The notes under the pieces: generated by a model
The model's input: only the letters and a program-made list of their open reading frames with translations
The model's database searches: none
Told to the model about the DNA's origin: nothing
Shown: piece after piece, positions 22,250-29,629 of the stretch
Layout of the letters: the number at the start of each line of letters is the position of its first letter
How positions within the stretch are numbered: the stretch's first letter is position 1
Source of the DNA: Comamonadaceae bacterium
Lineage (GTDB): Bacteria > Pseudomonadota > Gammaproteobacteria > Burkholderiales > Burkholderiaceae_C
Reading direction: 5' to 3'
Assembly: GCA_004144865.1 (NCBI GenBank)
Contig: SEAY01000022.1
Coordinates: 1 to 37,256, forward strand
DNA: 37,256 nt
Program-made: the position numbers and the translations under genes

Positions 22250-23215
22250 ATGATCAAGAGACGAGACATCCTGGGATTCGCATCGCTTTCGGCGGTCCCT
22301 TTCCTGGCGCGTGCGAACGACTATCCCCGCATGCCCATCAACCTGGTCACGCCGCTGGCCGCTGGCGACGCCGCCGATCGCGCCGCACGCCTCATGGGGC
22401 AGGAGCTGGCGCGCCTGCTGGACACGACCATCACGGTCGTCAACCGGCCTGGCGCTGGAGGCTCGCTGGGCACGCAGTCCGTCATCCGCGCCCCGAAGGA
22501 CGGATACACGCTGCTCTATGCGCAGAACAGCCCGCTGACGATCCGGCGCGTCATCGAGCCGGACGCCGCCAACTACGATCCCCTGCAGGACCTGACGCCG
22601 CTGGGGCTGACGACCCGCAGCCCCTCCGTGCTGGTGGTGCGCAAGGATGCGCCCTTCAAGACCTTGAAGGAGATGATCGCGTACGCCCCCAAGGCCCCCA
22701 ACGGCCTGCGCGTGGGCAATGCCGGTCCCGGCTCCGTGGGCGAGATCAGCACGCAGTTGATCAATTCGACCGCCGGCGCCGCGCTGGTCCCGGTCAACTA
22801 CAAGGGCGCGGCACCGGCCATCACGGATCTTCTCGGCGGCCACATCGAGGGCGTGATGATCGCCCTGGGCGCGGTGAGCACGCATATCCGCAGCGGCAAC
22901 CTGCGCGCCGTGGCGATCTCCTCGCCCTTCCCGGAATTCCCGGACGTGCCGACGCTGCGCCAGCTGGGCTACAAGGCCGACATCCTGGGCGTGTGGTTCG
23001 GCTTCTTCATGCCGGCCGGCGTGCCCAAGGCGGTGGTCGACACGGTCGTCCCGGCGCTGGAGAAAGTCACCCGCAATGCCGACATCTCGGCCCAGCTGCT
23101 GCCGGCCGGGATCGTGCAGGAGTGGGGTTCGAGCCGTGCGCTGTCGGAGGAAATCGCCAGCGAGTTCCGGTCCGTGACCGAGTTGCTAGTCGCCAAGGGC
23201 AAGAACGCAAAATGA
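22250..23215 (+). CDS. Bug-family (TctC-like) periplasmic solute-binding protein
   Basis: A 321-residue receptor of the tripartite tricarboxylate transport family, which is greatly expanded in Burkholderiales. The N-terminus KRRDILGFASLSAVPFLARA is a signal peptide with a twin-arginine-like start. Family motifs are INLVTPLAAGDAADRAARL (ligand loop 1), ITVVNRPGAGGSLGT, PKDGYTLLYAQNSPL, and PVNYKGAAPAITDLLGGHI (loop 2), with FFMPAGVPKAVVDTV near the C-terminus. It should bind a carboxylate, probably aromatic given the next gene. No TctA/TctB membrane genes are in the window, which is usual for orphan Bug receptors. Its stop overlaps the start of the monooxygenase gene (ATGA), so the two are coupled. 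Confidence 0.92.
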   Translation: MIKRRDILGFASLSAVPFLARANDYPRMPINLVTPLAAGDAADRAARLMGQELARLLDTTITVVNRPGAGGSLGTQSVIRAPKDGYTLLYAQNSPLTIRRVIEPDAANYDPLQDLTPLGLTTRSPSVLVVRKDAPFKTLKEMIAYAPKAPNGLRVGNAGPGSVGEISTQLINSTAGAALVPVNYKGAAPAITDLLGGHIEGVMIALGAVSTHIRSGNLRAVAISSPFPEFPDVPTLRQLGYKADILGVWFGFFMPAGVPKAVVDTVVPALEKVTRNADISAQLLPAGIVQEWGSSRALSEEIASEFRSVTELLVAKGKNAK

Positions 23216-24441
23216 AGAATGAGGCTGTCATGGCAAAGCGTATTCATGTAGCCATCGTGGGCGGAGGCATGGGCGGCCTGGCTGCAGCCGTGGCCCTGAC
23301 CCATCGGGGCATCAGCGTCGCGGTGTACGAACAGTCGGGCGTGCTGCGCGAGGTGGGGGCCGGCGTTTTCATCTATCCCAACAGCCTGCGGCAGATGGAG
23401 CGCATGGGCCTGGGCGATGCGCTTGCGCGCGTCGGCGCCAAGGTGGGCTCCGGATCGGAGTACTACCGCATGGACGGCTCGGTCGTTGGAAAGATCCTCA
23501 CCACCGACTCCAGCGGCTGGAACGGCATGTACGGCATGCACCGCGCCGATATCCTGAAGGTGCTGGCCGATGCGCTTCCCGCAAGCGCCATCCATACCGG
23601 CCACCGATGCATCGGCTTCAGCCAGGACGAGGCCGGAGCCCACCTGACCTTCGAGAACGGCAACGTGGCGCACGCGGATGTCGTGATCGCGGCCGACGGC
23701 ATCAACTCGGTCCTGCAGAAGCACGTGGTGGAACCCTCGCCGCCCGAGTACGCCGGCTTCCGGGCCTACCGCGGACTGCTTCCCGCGGACAAGCTGCCCG
23801 AGTGGCGGCGCGAGGCTCACCAGGTGTGGATGGGGGACGGCAAGCACTTCATGGTGTTCCCCGTGCGCAGCGGCGAGTTGTTGAACTATGTCGGCTTCGT
23901 GCCGACCACCAGCGAGACGGCAGAGTCCTGGTCGGCCGTCGGCGACCGCGACGAGCTCGCCGCGTCCTTTGCCGGTTGGGACCCGCGCGTGACGTACCTG
24001 CTGGACAAGGTCGAGACCTGCTTCTGGTGGGGCCTCTACGATCGCAAGCCGCTCCGCACGTGGGTGAATGGGCGGCTGGCATTGCTCGGCGACGCCGCCC
24101 ATCCGATGCTTCCGCACCTGGGCCAGGGCGCCAACCAGGCCATCGAAGATGGCACGGCCCTGGCAGTGATCCTGCAGGCCTGCGCGCAGGATGCCTCGTT
24201 GTCGTTGGAAGATGCGCTCAAGAGGTACGAGGCGCTGCGGCAACCGCGGACTTCCATGGTGCAGGCCGAAGCCCGCAAGAACGGGATGCGCTACGACTCC
24301 AAGTACGCAGACCTGGCGCAACGTGACAGGGAAATTGCCAACTCCGCGCAGCTGCGCCGGTCCCTGTACGACTACGACATCGAGAAGGAAGCGCTCCAGT
24401 TCTTGAGCATGGAGGGGGCCACCACCCCGGATCGCGGATAG
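23212..24441 (+). CDS. FAD-dependent group A monooxygenase (aromatic hydroxylase-like)
   Basis: This 409-residue flavoprotein has the FAD-binding GxGxxG at the N-terminus (HVAIVGGGMGGLAAAVALTH), the internal D-G motif VVIAADGINSVLQ, and the second FAD motif LALLGDAAHPMLPHLGQGAN followed by QAIEDGTALA. This set defines single-component aromatic hydroxylases such as salicylate 1-hydroxylase, 3-hydroxybenzoate 6-hydroxylase and 6-hydroxynicotinate 3-monooxygenase; the sequence does not separate them by eye. ATG 23212 overlaps the preceding stop; ATG 23230 with GAGG upstream is an alternative that gives the same core. With the Bug receptor and IclR regulator it forms a minimal uptake-and-first-step module for an aromatic or heteroaromatic acid. 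Ring-cleavage genes are absent here and must lie elsewhere. Confidence 0.9.
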   Translation: MKNEAVMAKRIHVAIVGGGMGGLAAAVALTHRGISVAVYEQSGVLREVGAGVFIYPNSLRQMERMGLGDALARVGAKVGSGSEYYRMDGSVVGKILTTDSSGWNGMYGMHRADILKVLADALPASAIHTGHRCIGFSQDEAGAHLTFENGNVAHADVVIAADGINSVLQKHVVEPSPPEYAGFRAYRGLLPADKLPEWRREAHQVWMGDGKHFMVFPVRSGELLNYVGFVPTTSETAESWSAVGDRDELAASFAGWDPRVTYLLDKVETCFWWGLYDRKPLRTWVNGRLALLGDAAHPMLPHLGQGANQAIEDGTALAVILQACAQDASLSLEDALKRYEALRQPRTSMVQAEARKNGMRYDSKYADLAQRDREIANSAQLRRSLYDYDIEKEALQFLSMEGATTPDRG

Positions 24442-24561
24442 GCATGTCCGGCTGGGCATTGTTCGTATGCATTGCGTTGCGCCGGCGCATCGGCGCGAAG
24501 CCGTTGCGTGCCGAACGCCTCCATCCGAGTTCCGGCCTGCGCTGACCATGCCGACATTCGA

Positions 24562-24590
24562 TTGTCAGGGGGGGTGGCGCTTCTTACACT
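24562..24590 (+). promoter_or_regulatory. Sigma-70-like promoter for the unrecognised lipoprotein gene
   Basis: TTGTCA (24562-24567) and TACACT (24585-24590) are separated by exactly 17 bp, and the start codon with its GGAGGAGG ribosome site follows 25 bp later. It is a good match for this GC-rich background, although the -10 box is imperfect. Confidence 0.5.
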
Positions 24591-24615
24591 TGCGCCTTCG
24601 AATGGAGGAGGCAGT

Positions 24616-25521
24616 ATGAAATTTGGAGTGATTCTGTTTGCACCGGTCCTCGCATTGCTCGTGTCGGGATGCGGAAATCTGCAAGCACTCAAGGTTGCGG
24701 AAGTCCCGACCCCGCTGAAATCTGCACCGATCGCGCTGAGCGCGCAGCGGGCGCCGGCGAGGGTATCGCCAGGCGCGATTGAAATTCCGAATCGGTCGGT
24801 TTTCTTGAAGCAGACTGCCGGAGGGAGTCTCGCGGCCGGACTGCTGCTCGGCCCGATCGGTGGATTGGCAAATGCAGCGAACATCGAGCGACTGAGCAAG
24901 GAGTTGGCAGAAAACAGCAAGGGATCCACGATCTTGCAGCTTGACGCCATCGAAGAAGCGGCCGCAGCTTGGGGAGAGCAGTCGCTTCAGAAAGATGCGA
25001 AGTCGCTCCAACTTCGCCCCTACCTTGTCTTGTATCCGGACGACCGTCGCAAGAGCGTCACGATCATCGGAGGCGTGTTCGTAACGTCGACCCATGTCAT
25101 CGCGGGCGATAAGGTGTGGAACGCTGATTACCACTACGTGCTGCCCTCGGAGTTTGGCTTGGAGGTCCTAGAACGGCCAATGGACTCGGGGCAGGTCGCA
25201 CTGTTCAAGGAAGAGTTGAGGGAGGGCTTCCGGCAAATCCGCGCCGAGATGGTCCGTGACCTGTCAGCAGCGCAACCAAGCCGACGAGTCGCGCTCATCT
25301 GGGCCGAACCACTTCGGGTGAGCCTGATGGGATTCGCCGGGTTCGCCTCGGGAGATGTCGAGACCGAGCCTTCGGGCAGGCTCGTGATACGGACCAATAT
25401 GGAGAACTGGGGAGGCAGCGTAGGTGCAGCTTCGAGGGATACCCCGCATCAAGTTTGGATCTTCTCGAAGGCAAGCCAGTATCGATTCGACGCAGAACCT
25501 CAAGAGCGCAGGACGAAGTAG
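24616..25521 (+). CDS. Putative lipoprotein of unknown function
   Basis: A 301-residue protein with a lipoprotein signal (MKFGVILFAPVLALLVSGC). After the lipid-attachment cysteine comes a short linker, a glycine-rich hydrophobic stretch (TAGGSLAAGLLLGPIGGL, about residues 70-90) that may be a second membrane-associated or glycine-zipper-like element, and a soluble region with alternating strands (LRPYLVLYPDDRRKSVTIIG, VLPSEFGLEVLERP). A long helix follows (FKEELREGFRQIRAEMVRDL). ATG 24616 is strongly supported by GGAGGAGG just upstream. Codon use is less GC-rich than in neighbouring genes, hinting at a different origin. I do not recognise the family. It is convergent with the large HEFGH protein gene. 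Confidence 0.75.
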   Translation: MKFGVILFAPVLALLVSGCGNLQALKVAEVPTPLKSAPIALSAQRAPARVSPGAIEIPNRSVFLKQTAGGSLAAGLLLGPIGGLANAANIERLSKELAENSKGSTILQLDAIEEAAAAWGEQSLQKDAKSLQLRPYLVLYPDDRRKSVTIIGGVFVTSTHVIAGDKVWNADYHYVLPSEFGLEVLERPMDSGQVALFKEELREGFRQIRAEMVRDLSAAQPSRRVALIWAEPLRVSLMGFAGFASGDVETEPSGRLVIRTNMENWGGSVGAASRDTPHQVWIFSKASQYRFDAEPQERRTK

Positions 25522-25609
25522 CCTCTCGAGCGCCCAGATCCCGATGGCTGATACTGGCCGGCACCGGTCGTCGCGATGCCTTTGAAGTGATAGGGTCCTG
25601 AGTGGACGG

Positions 25610-28306
25610 CTAGATGGCGACCACGCGCAGCCCGAGGTTGTTGTCGTTGGCGACGAGGTCCACCAGAGGCGTGTCCACGTACGAGCAGGCGAGGGACAAG
25701 GCCGGATCCGTGTTCGCGCGGTCGTCGGCGCACGTGGCTTGCGCGAAGAGGAGGTAGACGCCGGGGCCCGGGGCAAAGTCGAAGGTGAACGATCCTGCGT
25801 CCGAAGGCGGGCCGGATGGGATGGCCTGCAGGGCGTCACCCGTGAGCTGGCATGGCGTCCATCCTGCGCCGCCCGGGCGCCAGGAGGGCGGAGGCGTGTT
25901 CGCGAGCCACTCCTGGTACCAGAGGCGCACGGCGACGTCGTTCGCCGTGGTGCTCCCGCGGTTGCCCACGCGCACCTCCACCTTCCCATCGCCATCCCGC
26001 CAGATGATGCCGGTGGCCGGGTCGGCTTGCCAGCGCGGTGCGTCGCCGGCAGCGGCGTCGTCACGAGCTTGCCAGTGCAGCGAGACGGGAACGTAGCTCC
26101 CGGGCCCGTAGTCGGTCCGGTCGTCCATGGCGTCGTCTTTCGTCGCGCGTCCATCTTCGATGTAGATGTCGACGGGCTCGGGCGAGCCGGGACCATCGCC
26201 GCTCCCATAGAGTCCCTGCGCCTCGAAGGCCCAGCGGATCACCTTGGATAGCGTTCCGCCGACACGCCGGAACACCAGCGGCGGAAACGCCGCCGTCCAC
26301 GCTCCGGGCTGCAGGTCGGCCTGCCGGAGCCAATGCACGAACATCGCCGGCGTGGAGGTGGCCTGGATGCGCGCGTCGCCCATCAGTTGCATCGCCTGCA
26401 TGATCAGGTAGAGGACGTAGTGCGACGCGCGGCGGCGCTCGTCGGCATCCGGCGTGGCCGGCGCATCGCGCTGGTGGGTATCGCCCCCGATGCAGCGGTA
26501 GAGCCGGAACAGCGAGGACGACAGGATCTGCTCGCTCGCGTAGCCCTTGCGCCGCGGATGAAGGGCCTCGGGCACCTGGGCCAGGGCCGCGTGCAGGGTG
26601 CCCGACCAGCTCCAGCCATGGTGCGCGCACCGGTCGTGCCGCCGCGGCAGGAACACGAAGGGGAACGTGGCGCCGCGCAGTTTCGCGGGCAGCTTCGAGT
26701 CCGGATCCGCAACGATGGCGGCCATCGCGTCGCCCGGACTGTGGGCGAAGCGGAACTCGAGCTCGCCGGTGCTCGCCACCAGCAGCACGTGGCCGAACTC
26801 GTGCCACATCCAGCGTCGGTCCGCGGCCAGGCCGAAAGGAATCGCCGGCGCGGGCGGTCCGCCGTGCGTCCACACCTTCCGCTCGCGCCGCCGCAGGTCG
26901 GCCGCCGCCAGGTGGATTTGGAGGGCTGGGCGCTGTGCGTTGGGCGGCATGCCCATCTCCTCGCGACGCCAACCTTCCGGGATCACGCGCGCATTCACGG
27001 TGCGCCCGTCCCCTCCGGGCCCGGGGGACACGCCGGACCGGTAGAAGATCTTGATCTCGGGGGCGGTGAGGCGGAAGTACGCCGCCGGATTCGTCCAGCC
27101 GTAGGCCTCGATGCGCTGCACCAGGTCGCGCCCGTGGAAGAACGCCTGGATGGCCGATGCATCGTCGTTGCGGATCGGCGGACCGTTCAACCCGGCGAGG
27201 TCCACCGGGCGCGGCCGCTTCGCGTCCAGCCCGTCATCGGACTGCACGAAGCGGGGGCAGGGCATCACCTTGACGATGGGCGCATCGGCCGGGTACTGCA
27301 AGGGCCCTTGTTCCTTGCCCACCGCGAAGATGCTTGCCGGGCGCCGGGACTCGTCCAGGCCTACCGGGCGGCGCGGCGGGCGGGCCTGCTCGTCGCGCGT
27401 GGGCCGCACCGGGCGCCCGCCGTGCGAACTCGGATCGGCGTCGAACACCCGCGGGTCCGCCGCGTGCGTGACGAGGGGAGAGACATGGGTGATCGTGTGG
27501 GTCGCCTCCGGCGCCGCCTTTCCACCCACGCTGAGCATGGTGACGGCATAGGGGACATCGACGCCGCCTCCACCCTCCGCTCCCACGGCAACGGTGCGGA
27601 CGCCGACACCGCGCCGTTCGATCCACCATTCCTGCTCGGAAGCCGCGATGCGGATGCTGCGCACGACGACGCGCGCCATGTTGGCTGCCCGCGCCATGGC
27701 CTCGACGGCCTCGTCGCGGTAGAGGCTGCGTTTCCTGAACACGTTCTCGAAGGTCGACAGGGCGGCGGCCGAGATCGGATGCTCGCGAAAGTGGGCGTAG
27801 GGCAGCCCCGCGGCCAAGCCCGTGAAACTCGCCTTGAGCGAGCCGGCGTCCTTGCGAATGTGCATGGCCAGCGCGAGCGCGAAGCCGGAGCCGGTGTAGT
27901 GGCGAGGCGAGATCCGGTCCGACGCGAACAGGACGGCCATGTGGTCGGACGCGGAGCGGAAGCGGAAGGATCCGCGCGGGCCGGCGAAGGTGTGCCCGCC
28001 CTCGTGATCCTCGAACGGGAGCCATCCGAAGTACGGCGTGACCGTTCCGGCAGCGGCCGCGGGGTCCAATGCGGGGATCCATTGGTCCTTGACCAGGCGC
28101 GGGAGCTGGCTGCCCAGGTGCGCATCGGCGGACAGGTTCCGCAGGTAGCCATGGGCCGCAGCGTACAACGCGAGATCGCCGTCGTCGTCCAGCACCGCCT
28201 CGTAGGGGTCGTTGAAGTGCTCGATCAGCAGGGAGCCCGGCCCCGCGTCCTGCGGGTCGAAGACCGTCTCGACGTGCGTGGCCAGTGGCGACGGCTTCCA
28301 GTCCAT
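25610..28306 (-). CDS. Large protein with zincin-like HEFGH motif
   Basis: This 898-residue protein carries HEFGH at residues 502-506 (RRWMWHEFGHVLLVASTGE), followed 15 residues later by FAHSPGDAMAAIV. HExxH with a downstream H-S-x-G-D is the pattern of zinc metalloproteases and related hypothetical proteins, so a zinc site formed by His502, His506 and possibly His522 is likely; peptidase activity is inferred. A second HEGGH occurs at residues 101-105. The last 160 residues read as a beta-sandwich of CARDB type (KVEVRVGNRGSTTANDVAVR, VDLVANDNNLGLRV). There is no signal peptide. The gene starts 19 bp after the haloperoxidase-like gene and is third in a minus-strand operon with the cyclase. It may process or bind the silk-like partner; that is a guess. 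Confidence 0.75.
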   Translation of the reverse strand: MDWKPSPLATHVETVFDPQDAGPGSLLIEHFNDPYEAVLDDDGDLALYAAAHGYLRNLSADAHLGSQLPRLVKDQWIPALDPAAAAGTVTPYFGWLPFEDHEGGHTFAGPRGSFRFRSASDHMAVLFASDRISPRHYTGSGFALALAMHIRKDAGSLKASFTGLAAGLPYAHFREHPISAAALSTFENVFRKRSLYRDEAVEAMARAANMARVVVRSIRIAASEQEWWIERRGVGVRTVAVGAEGGGGVDVPYAVTMLSVGGKAAPEATHTITHVSPLVTHAADPRVFDADPSSHGGRPVRPTRDEQARPPRRPVGLDESRRPASIFAVGKEQGPLQYPADAPIVKVMPCPRFVQSDDGLDAKRPRPVDLAGLNGPPIRNDDASAIQAFFHGRDLVQRIEAYGWTNPAAYFRLTAPEIKIFYRSGVSPGPGGDGRTVNARVIPEGWRREEMGMPPNAQRPALQIHLAAADLRRRERKVWTHGGPPAPAIPFGLAADRRWMWHEFGHVLLVASTGELEFRFAHSPGDAMAAIVADPDSKLPAKLRGATFPFVFLPRRHDRCAHHGWSWSGTLHAALAQVPEALHPRRKGYASEQILSSSLFRLYRCIGGDTHQRDAPATPDADERRRASHYVLYLIMQAMQLMGDARIQATSTPAMFVHWLRQADLQPGAWTAAFPPLVFRRVGGTLSKVIRWAFEAQGLYGSGDGPGSPEPVDIYIEDGRATKDDAMDDRTDYGPGSYVPVSLHWQARDDAAAGDAPRWQADPATGIIWRDGDGKVEVRVGNRGSTTANDVAVRLWYQEWLANTPPPSWRPGGAGWTPCQLTGDALQAIPSGPPSDAGSFTFDFAPGPGVYLLFAQATCADDRANTDPALSLACSYVDTPLVDLVANDNNLGLRVVAI

Positions 28307-28325
28307 GATGCGGCCTTCCGATGGC

Positions 28326-29582
28326 TCACTGGGGCCACTCGGCCTTCGCGCGCGCGAGGACGCTCAGCAGCGTCGGACAGGTGATCTTCTTGTTCACGTC
28401 CTTTTCGTGCAGCAGGGCGTGCCACATGTTCGCCGCGAGATGCCGGCCGGCGGCGGAGTCGGACGGGTAGTGCACGCCCAGGCGTTCGCGGTTCTTGGCC
28501 AGGCGCGCGGCGAGCCAGAGCAGCGGCGAGTTGATGGGTTGCGTCTTCTGGAGATCCGTCCGGGAGACGGGCCCGCCGCGGACGGCGGGGGCGCCTTGGG
28601 CATTCGCCTTGAAGAGCCCATAGCGCGCGCACAAGGCGGGGATCTCGAGCAGCAGCAAGGCGATCAGGTGGCCCAGCGTCGCATGGCCGCTGGGAAACGC
28701 CGGATGGCCCGGGGGGCCAAAGGGCGGCGCGAGCGCCGGACAGAGGAACGAGGGACGCACGCGGCGATACAGGCTCTTCCAGCGCATGTACGCGACGTTG
28801 CCCATGGCCAGGCCGCACTGGATGAGTTCTATGGTCCAGGGATGCCGCTCCTGGCTGGCGCCGATGAAGGCGATCACATAGCCGGGCAGTCCGTCCGCCT
28901 GCGCTTCGATCTCCGCCATGTAGCGGTCGCGGTCGTCCTGCATCAGTTGCTGCAGCTGCGCGATCTCCGATTCGATGTGGGCGAATCCTTTCGCGCCGAA
29001 CCGCCAGTCCAGGTCCTCGGTCTCGATCCAGTTGCCGTCGAGGAAAGCCGTGTCCTTGCCCCACCGCTCGTACTGGGCCGCGAATTCCCGCGCGGCCAGG
29101 ATGGAGGGTGAGGATGGATCCACGGACTTGAGCCACTCGGTCAGCTGCGAATCGAAGACCGGCAGGTCCCAGAAGCGCAGTGCCGGATCCCAATCCTCGG
29201 TGGTCCACTCCAGATGGGGATTGACTGCGTAGGGATCGACGATGACGTCGAACAGGAATGGAGGATTGCCCGCGTCGTCGGGCGTGACGTCCAGCGACCA
29301 CGGCTTGTAGCCCAGGTCCCAGGGGGTGGCGTAGTAGCTGCGCCGATAGCCGATGGAGGCCCCTGCGCCAGCTCCTGCACCAGCACCAGCGCCCGCACCA
29401 GCGCCCGCGCCGGCTCCTGCGCCTGCGCCAGCTCCTGCACCCGCACCAACTCCTGCGCCTGCGCCTGCGCCTGCGCCAGCGCCAGCGCCCGCACCAGCGC
29501 CGGCTCCTGCACCCGCACCCGCACCAGCTCCTGCGCCAGCACCCGCTCCTGCACCCGCACCTGCACCTGCACCGTAAGCCAT
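28326..29582 (-). CDS. Vanadium-haloperoxidase/PAP2-type protein with silk-like Gly-Ala N-terminus
   Basis: A 418-residue protein. Residues 4-75 are about 36 Gly-Ala dipeptides, broken by one Val, directly after MAY; residues 76 on form a conventional domain. The C-terminal half shows the three motifs of the PAP2/vanadium chloroperoxidase superfamily: K269-x6-R276-P, P297-S-G-H300 and R365-x5-H371-x3-D375 (RERLGVHYPSD). These coordinate phosphate or vanadate; His371 would be the vanadate ligand and His300 the acid-base residue. Proteins of this size with a helical N-terminal half are more like haloperoxidases than membrane lipid phosphatases, and no membrane helices are seen. ATG 29582 has AAGGAGAAT upstream. 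It lies 47 bp after the cyclase gene. No signal peptide is visible, so export, if any, is not Sec-dependent. Confidence 0.85.
   Translation of the reverse strand: MAYGAGAGAGAGAGAGAGAGAGAGAGAGAGAGAGAGAGAGAGAGVGAGAGAGAGAGAGAGAGAGAGAGAGAGAGASIGYRRSYYATPWDLGYKPWSLDVTPDDAGNPPFLFDVIVDPYAVNPHLEWTTEDWDPALRFWDLPVFDSQLTEWLKSVDPSSPSILAAREFAAQYERWGKDTAFLDGNWIETEDLDWRFGAKGFAHIESEIAQLQQLMQDDRDRYMAEIEAQADGLPGYVIAFIGASQERHPWTIELIQCGLAMGNVAYMRWKSLYRRVRPSFLCPALAPPFGPPGHPAFPSGHATLGHLIALLLLEIPALCARYGLFKANAQGAPAVRGGPVSRTDLQKTQPINSPLLWLAARLAKNRERLGVHYPSDSAAGRHLAANMWHALLHEKDVNKKITCPTLLSVLARAKAEWPQ
29358..29573 (-). repeat. Tandem hexanucleotide repeat encoding poly(Gly-Ala)
   Basis: Thirty-six units of the form GGNGCN on the minus strand (GCNCCN on the plus strand) run without length change. 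The wobble bases vary freely among all four bases, while the first two bases of each codon are kept, with one exception (AAC at 29448-29450, giving Val). This is the pattern of an old repeat held at protein level rather than a fresh microsatellite. The same bases read Ala-Pro repeats on the plus strand. Confidence 0.9.
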
Positions 29583-29629
29583 TGCGATTCTCCTTTTCTT
29601 CTTGGGAATGGCGTTGACCGACCTTGCAA

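Noticed and set aside
26333-28384. 683-codon plus-strand open frame opposite the HEFGH gene
   Set aside because: It is an antisense shadow: no ribosome site, Arg/Val/Gly-rich low-information sequence, and it overlaps a minus-strand gene with coherent domains.
29358-29573. Array of regular repeats as a CRISPR candidate
   Set aside because: Units are six bases, contiguous and in frame; there are no spacers, and no cas genes occur in the window.
29353-29577. Plus-strand frame reading about 36 Ala-Pro dipeptides
   Set aside because: It is the mirror of the minus-strand Gly-Ala tract: GCNCCN repeats read as Ala-Pro on one strand and Gly-Ala on the other. It has no ribosome site or adjoining domain, while the minus frame has a good ribosome site and continues into a recognisable domain.
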